64,000 nt of DNA from Mytilisepta virgata. Its lineage: Eukaryota; Mollusca; Bivalvia; Mytilida; Mytilidae. A program made the translations under genes and the position numbers. The DNA lies in assembly GCA_028015205.1 (NCBI GenBank), contig CM051517.1, forward strand, positions 47,131,135 through 47,195,134, written 5' to 3'. Positions 59,780 to 64,000 of this stretch are shown piece after piece. How positions within the stretch are numbered: position 1 is the stretch's first letter; each line of letters opens with the position of its first letter. The notes under the pieces were generated by a model, which did no database searches, was not told the origin of the DNA, and saw nothing but the letters and a program-made list of their open reading frames with translations.

Positions 59780-62320
59780 ACTGTATGAAGTTTGTGTTAC
59801 TAGTGATTCCTTGCATTCTTATACAAGCTTTCAGTAATTACCCATTGGTCTTTTTCCTCCTGTCTCCTTTATAATAAGTTTACTGTATGAAAATTTTTCA
59901 CGTCTTCTCTATGTATTTGTTCAATGCTCATTATCAAGATCTCTTAAATGTGCAATCATTAATTGGGTTGATTCTCACTTATTAATTAACAAAATTGTCC
60001 TGGATTTTTAGACTGAATATAAAATATATTAAGAAGAATTATTATTAATAAAATAAAGCTGTTAAGTATTATCGTAATCCATTTATATTAATCTTATCAA
60101 ATGCTTTGCGATAGTGATGCAGTGTTTTTACCATATTGATAAAATGTAAAGAGATACTATGCTTTCGTCATACGTTGTCGGACACACGATTGGTGTCCTA
60201 TAGTTTACCCTTCTGTGCGTGGCTCAACTGTAGCTTTTAAAGAGTTCGTTTATCCAAAGATGGGAAGCATTTCTGCACTGTTTCCTAATATTTGTTCAAA
60301 AGTATTCCAGAGTCTGTCTTGTCCTTTGAATTCGTTAGTTGTTCTTGTCAATTGTATGAAAGAATAGAGCAAAATCATTAAAGAATCCCTTCTAGTTTAA
60401 TAAAAGATATATATTTCCTCTGACTTTAATATCATGACATCAGAAGCTCTAGCATATCTCGAGTATTGCTGATTTCAATTGAACTCCGTGACGACATACC
60501 ATTAAACCCTTTATCGGATTTCATGTCTTACTGTGTCGTTAAATAGTTCGAAAGTATCCGATCAGCAGCTATAAGAGAACCTAGCTTAGATAAGTTTTAA
60601 AATTTAAACGTGCATGTTTTGACCCTACTTACTAAATTATATATCGTCAAATCAATCTTATCATTTCTACTTGCTTTCATCTTGTTGGTTATTATCCTTT
60701 GTCGGATTTTATTGTGTGTATAATAAGTCGGCATAGATAAGGTCACCAATAAAACCCACCGGTTTAACCCGGTTGATGCTATATGTTTTTTGTTTGTGTT
60801 CCCTTTTGTTGTTTTCGTTAAACCTCGGTCTTATTTAAGATAAGACAATTTTTAAATGAATTTTCCCATAGGGTCCTATATTAAACTAAGTCCGACTGTG
60901 CCGGCATTAGAGAAAAATCTTAGCAGTGTTGTTTACAATTGTTTACATGTACGATATCTAATGTGTTAATTACGTAGATTTACATTTAAATAAATCACAA
61001 TTTAAGTGTAAAGTATGGAACATCAATGTGACTAACAAACTTTAAATATTTTGTGTTATTATTACCAAATCAACAGATTGTATTAAAACGATATTTTGTT
61101 TATTAGATGAAAATTGTGAGGAAAACATTTATTTGTATTACTACGTAGTATTTTGTGCTAACATTCGTTAGAATTTGACTATCCTACTTGGGCTCATTTG
61201 GAATTATATACTCACAACATTTGTTTTTCGAAAGTTTTGGATATGACCTATAGTTTAAAGAAAATCCTGACTAAAACATTTTTGTTGGAATGACAAACTA
61301 CCCCCCCCCTCCCCCAAAATGAATTTAAGAAATTCATCAAAAATGAAAAAAACTAAAAGGAGTCAAAGAATGAAACCGTACAAGAAGTTCCACTGATCCG
61401 CGATAAATATAATTGACAAGTAATTTTCCAGCTAAAAAGACTTGATTAACGTCACTTATTATTAATAGATTATTGTATATATATGTTTATTACTAGTGAT
61501 ATTTTGCATAGTTATAGGTGGGTTTTTTCAGGATTCGATGATGCCGAGAAAAATCAGTCATTTTTCAAAAATAAAATGTTAAATTAAATAATTATATTCT
61601 ATATATTTATAGAATATGAAAAATTAAACATGTATGTACATATACATAAACTGCATGATAACGGTTTATATCCAATTCAAGATAAAAAGATCACACCACC
61701 AAATTTTCTTTATTTCGGTCAATCAATCAATAGTACGGATTACTTTCATTTTTGTCACATACAGGTTAGTACGGCGTCTTCCAAGTTTAAAGCATACCTG
61801 CACGATAACCCAATTTAGTCAGTGATATAATTACCCTGTTACGAGGAACAGATTAATACAAATACTTCGGTATGAATTTATCTCAAAATAACTTCAAATT
61901 TAAATAGTGTTGACTCATCCATTATTCTTGGAAGGCATTTAGTATGATATTCATAATCTTTATCCGAACTGAAATTCCAAATAAGACTTTGTTTTAGATC
62001 CTTTGATATTTTCATATTTGAAGTTTTTCTTTTAATACTTCACTACGTTTTTTTCTTACTGTTTACCAGTCGAAAAAGGGATATCCAAAATAAGCAGAAA
62101 AAGTACTTCCCATTTGGAGTGAAGCTTGAAAATAACAATCCAAAGATACTAATTTTCGATATAGTAAATTTATACTATGCTGTATCTCTGAACTAATTTG
62201 AAAGTAGCTATACAACATATTCTCAATTATCCTTTTTAACTGCAATGTAGGCACCAGTAACCAATATTTTGTCTTAACGACCATTTTGGTAAAGTCAGGA
62301 AATACCATAGGGATATTCGA
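59780..62320. other. intergenic stretch, no gene recognised
   Basis: A C-rich tract lies near 61302-61315. Fragments such as TTTCCCATAGGGTCCTATAT (60865) recall the core of the 10.4-kb element. Nothing else supported. Confidence 0.4.
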
Positions 62321-62327
62321 AGGAAGG

Positions 62328-62619
62328 AAAGTATATTGTGTTGTAGTCAACAAGACCGGAAATGATCCGTTCAATTGCTATCATGATTTTTTTTGGTCTT
62401 GTTTGTTCTAACTTTGTCTTTATTTTCGGAAACAACAAACAAAACAAAATCAAGACAACAAGGTCAGATCAAAGACATGTGTCTTGCCGACGATCAAGAA
62501 TGGTCAAGTCAAATTCATAGTACTTAAGAACAGGTAAAGTGAAACATAACATAATTCATTATTTATTTTTATGAACGGATCATTTCCGGTCTTGTTGACT
62601 ACAATACAATATATACTTT
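62328..62619. repeat. inverted repeat, about 47-bp arms, 198-bp spacer
   Basis: The left arm 62328-62373 is the inverse of 62572-62619 (TGAACGGATCATTTCCGGTC + TTGTTGACTACAA...ATACTTT), differing by a 2-bp indel and a substitution. TTGCTATCATGAT occurs just inside the left arm and just outside the right arm in the same orientation. The spacer and right flank carry TCTTG-rich text like the 41.6 and 59.5 kb MITEs. Both arms read open by symmetry; no protein is implied. Confidence 0.8.
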
Positions 62620-62863
62620 TTTGGTCTTGCTATCATGATATTTTTCTGAAATATCAAGACAATCTATATAAAACAAGACTGAAACGGCGGTTTAAAATCA
62701 CGTTTAAATTGTTACTTGTGAGAGCATCAGAGGTTGTCCGAACCATTTGTACTAATTATAGAGTAATGCATACTCTTTTCCATAACTGCACTGTTACCAC
62801 CCTGTTTCTCTTTTGGATCTGAAATCAACTCATGCAAAATGTCATCTGAGAGACGTATTAAAG

Positions 62864-63220
62864 TACGGAAGCCGGTACGTGACATGGAGAGTTTTTTTTT
62901 TTAAATAATTTTAACTCGTTATAATGACTTAGCGAACTCGTTATAACGCGACTTAGCTAACTCCTTAGAACGACTTAGTAACTTGTTCTAACGACTTAGT
63001 AACTCGTTATAACAACTAAGCGAACTTGTTATAACAACTTAGAGAACTCGTTATAACTACTTGGTAACTCGTTATAACGACTTTGCTTTGCTATCTCGTA
63101 ACGACTCACCAAACTGGTTATAACAATTTAGCTAACTCGTTATAACGACTAACTAGTTATCTAAGTCGTTATAACGAGTTAATATTAAAAAAAACCCCAT
63201 GGCACGTACCGGCTTCCGTA
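62864..63220. mobile_element. MITE with internal minisatellite of about 23 bp
   Basis: The ends TACGGAAGCCGGTACGTGAC and the inverse of GGCACGTACCGGCTTCCGTA are inverted copies, each followed by CATGG and a T/A run. TTAAAG (62858-62863) and TTAAAA (63221-63226) may be a target duplication with one change. Between the ends lie about eleven units of AACTCGTTATAACGACTTAG(CG), which is palindromic in its GTTATAAC core. Confidence 0.85.
62910..63180 (+). repeat. minisatellite AACTCGTTATAACGACTTAG
   Basis: About eleven imperfect units of 20-25 bp inside the 62.9-kb MITE. GTTATAAC is a perfect 8-bp palindrome in most units, so either strand can form cruciforms. The last unit is inverted (CTAAGTCGTTATAACGAGTT). 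Confidence 0.88.
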
Positions 63221-63229
63221 TTAAAATTA

Positions 63230-64000
63230 TTTGACGGCCAGTTCAGGTACCATAAAAGACTTCTTGTATATAGCACGTGCTGTTTACTATCCACGCTTTC
63301 GTCACACTAGTGAATTATTTTACCACGAGAAAGTATTACATAGTATAGCTGAATTGAAAAAGTAAAAAGCACATACCTGATATTTATTTGAGAATTGTAG
63401 TAAGTGGTGTTTTTTCATATAGAAATCGGTTGAACAAGTAGATGGTATTAAATATAGCTTAGCAAAAACTAACATTTACGGATTTAGCTGAGGTTGATAG
63501 TAAAATTTTATGTCCATGACTCTATGTATTACGAGTTAACAACAATTTTAAATACTATTCTTAAAAGTCGTCAACTGTAGTCTGTAAAAACTCTAAAAAA
63601 TAAGATCATGTATTGATTGCATAGCGTTAAAATTTTATTAAATTAGGTTTGAGAAAAAAAAATTGATAATCAATTAGTTCTTTGTTACTTCACAATTTTA
63701 AAAAGTGAATATTGTTTGATTTGAAAATCTATATTCTACTTGAAACATATTTTGATATTACCTATATAGAAATGGTTACGTGACATGTTAAATCAGTCAA
63801 ATTGTTGTCAAGGAAAATGTCTATATTTGACTTACCTTGGTATTAATTTTATTTTACGTAAATAAATACATAAAACTACTTATCGGTTAGTCGGTAAATG
63901 TAAAACACGGTCAACCGGTTCATGTGTGAAAAATGCGTACCTGATCAAAATCGTCGTATATATGCTACATTGACATATATAGGTAAAGGATTTAAACAAA
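63230..64000. other. intergenic end of window, nothing recognised
   Basis: AT-rich, no repeats or exons identified. Confidence 0.45.

Noticed and set aside
62063..62822. Two open frames starting with the same residues (MNGSFPVLLTT) on opposite strands
   Set aside because: The identity comes from the inverted repeat 62328-62373/62572-62619, not from related proteins.

Overview
The window looks like nuclear DNA from a bivalve mollusc, most probably a blue mussel (Mytilus) or close relative. It is AT-rich and intron-bearing, with long stretches lacking open frames. It is packed with dispersed repeats of the mussel type: tRNA-derived SINEs, hairpin-ended elements with tandem cores, GGAC-rich repeat tails, and a repeat at about 53.1 kb that I recall from mussel transcripts. 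The species is inferred from remembered repeats, not from a search.

One gene can be reconstructed end to end. It lies on the minus strand, 22234 down to 3345, in seven exons. It encodes a 446-residue O-methyltransferase of the acetylserotonin O-methyltransferase (ASMT/HIOMT) family. All six introns are GT-AG and every junction keeps frame. Exon 1 lies behind a plausible core promoter (TATA-like box, initiator, CArG box). Exons 1-3 encode the helical dimerisation and substrate-lid domain, and exons 4-7 the SAM-binding Rossmann core. Exon 4 is enlarged by about 95 codons of methionine-rich, low-complexity sequence (24 Met in residues 149-242), placed between the two domains. This is the most unusual thing in the window.

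The introns hold mobile DNA. Intron 5 carries a 1.65-kb foldback transposon (5399-7049) with about 800-bp arms, an exact 8-bp target duplication and arrays of AAACAGAC-like motifs. Intron 3 holds two tandem-core elements. Intron 1 (7.5 kb) holds another, plus a small TTA-flanked MITE and a perfect 15-bp hairpin.

From 22.4 to 64 kb I found no second convincing gene. This half contains a minisatellite of about 56 bp (23.4-24.2 kb), an array of about 148 bp (30.3-31.4 kb), two decayed pieces of one reverse transcriptase family (31.5 and 57 kb), three copies of one SINE family with 11-14 bp target duplications, a different SINE with a perfect 11-bp duplication, a tRNA-like element nested in a MITE (47.7 kb), several hairpin-ended elements (38.1, 47.1, 48.3-49.6, 50.9-52.0 kb) and a MITE with an internal about 23-bp minisatellite (62.9 kb). 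A few possible exons with good splice signals (28.8/29.7, 50.6 and 54.8/55.7 kb) are listed as weak candidates only.
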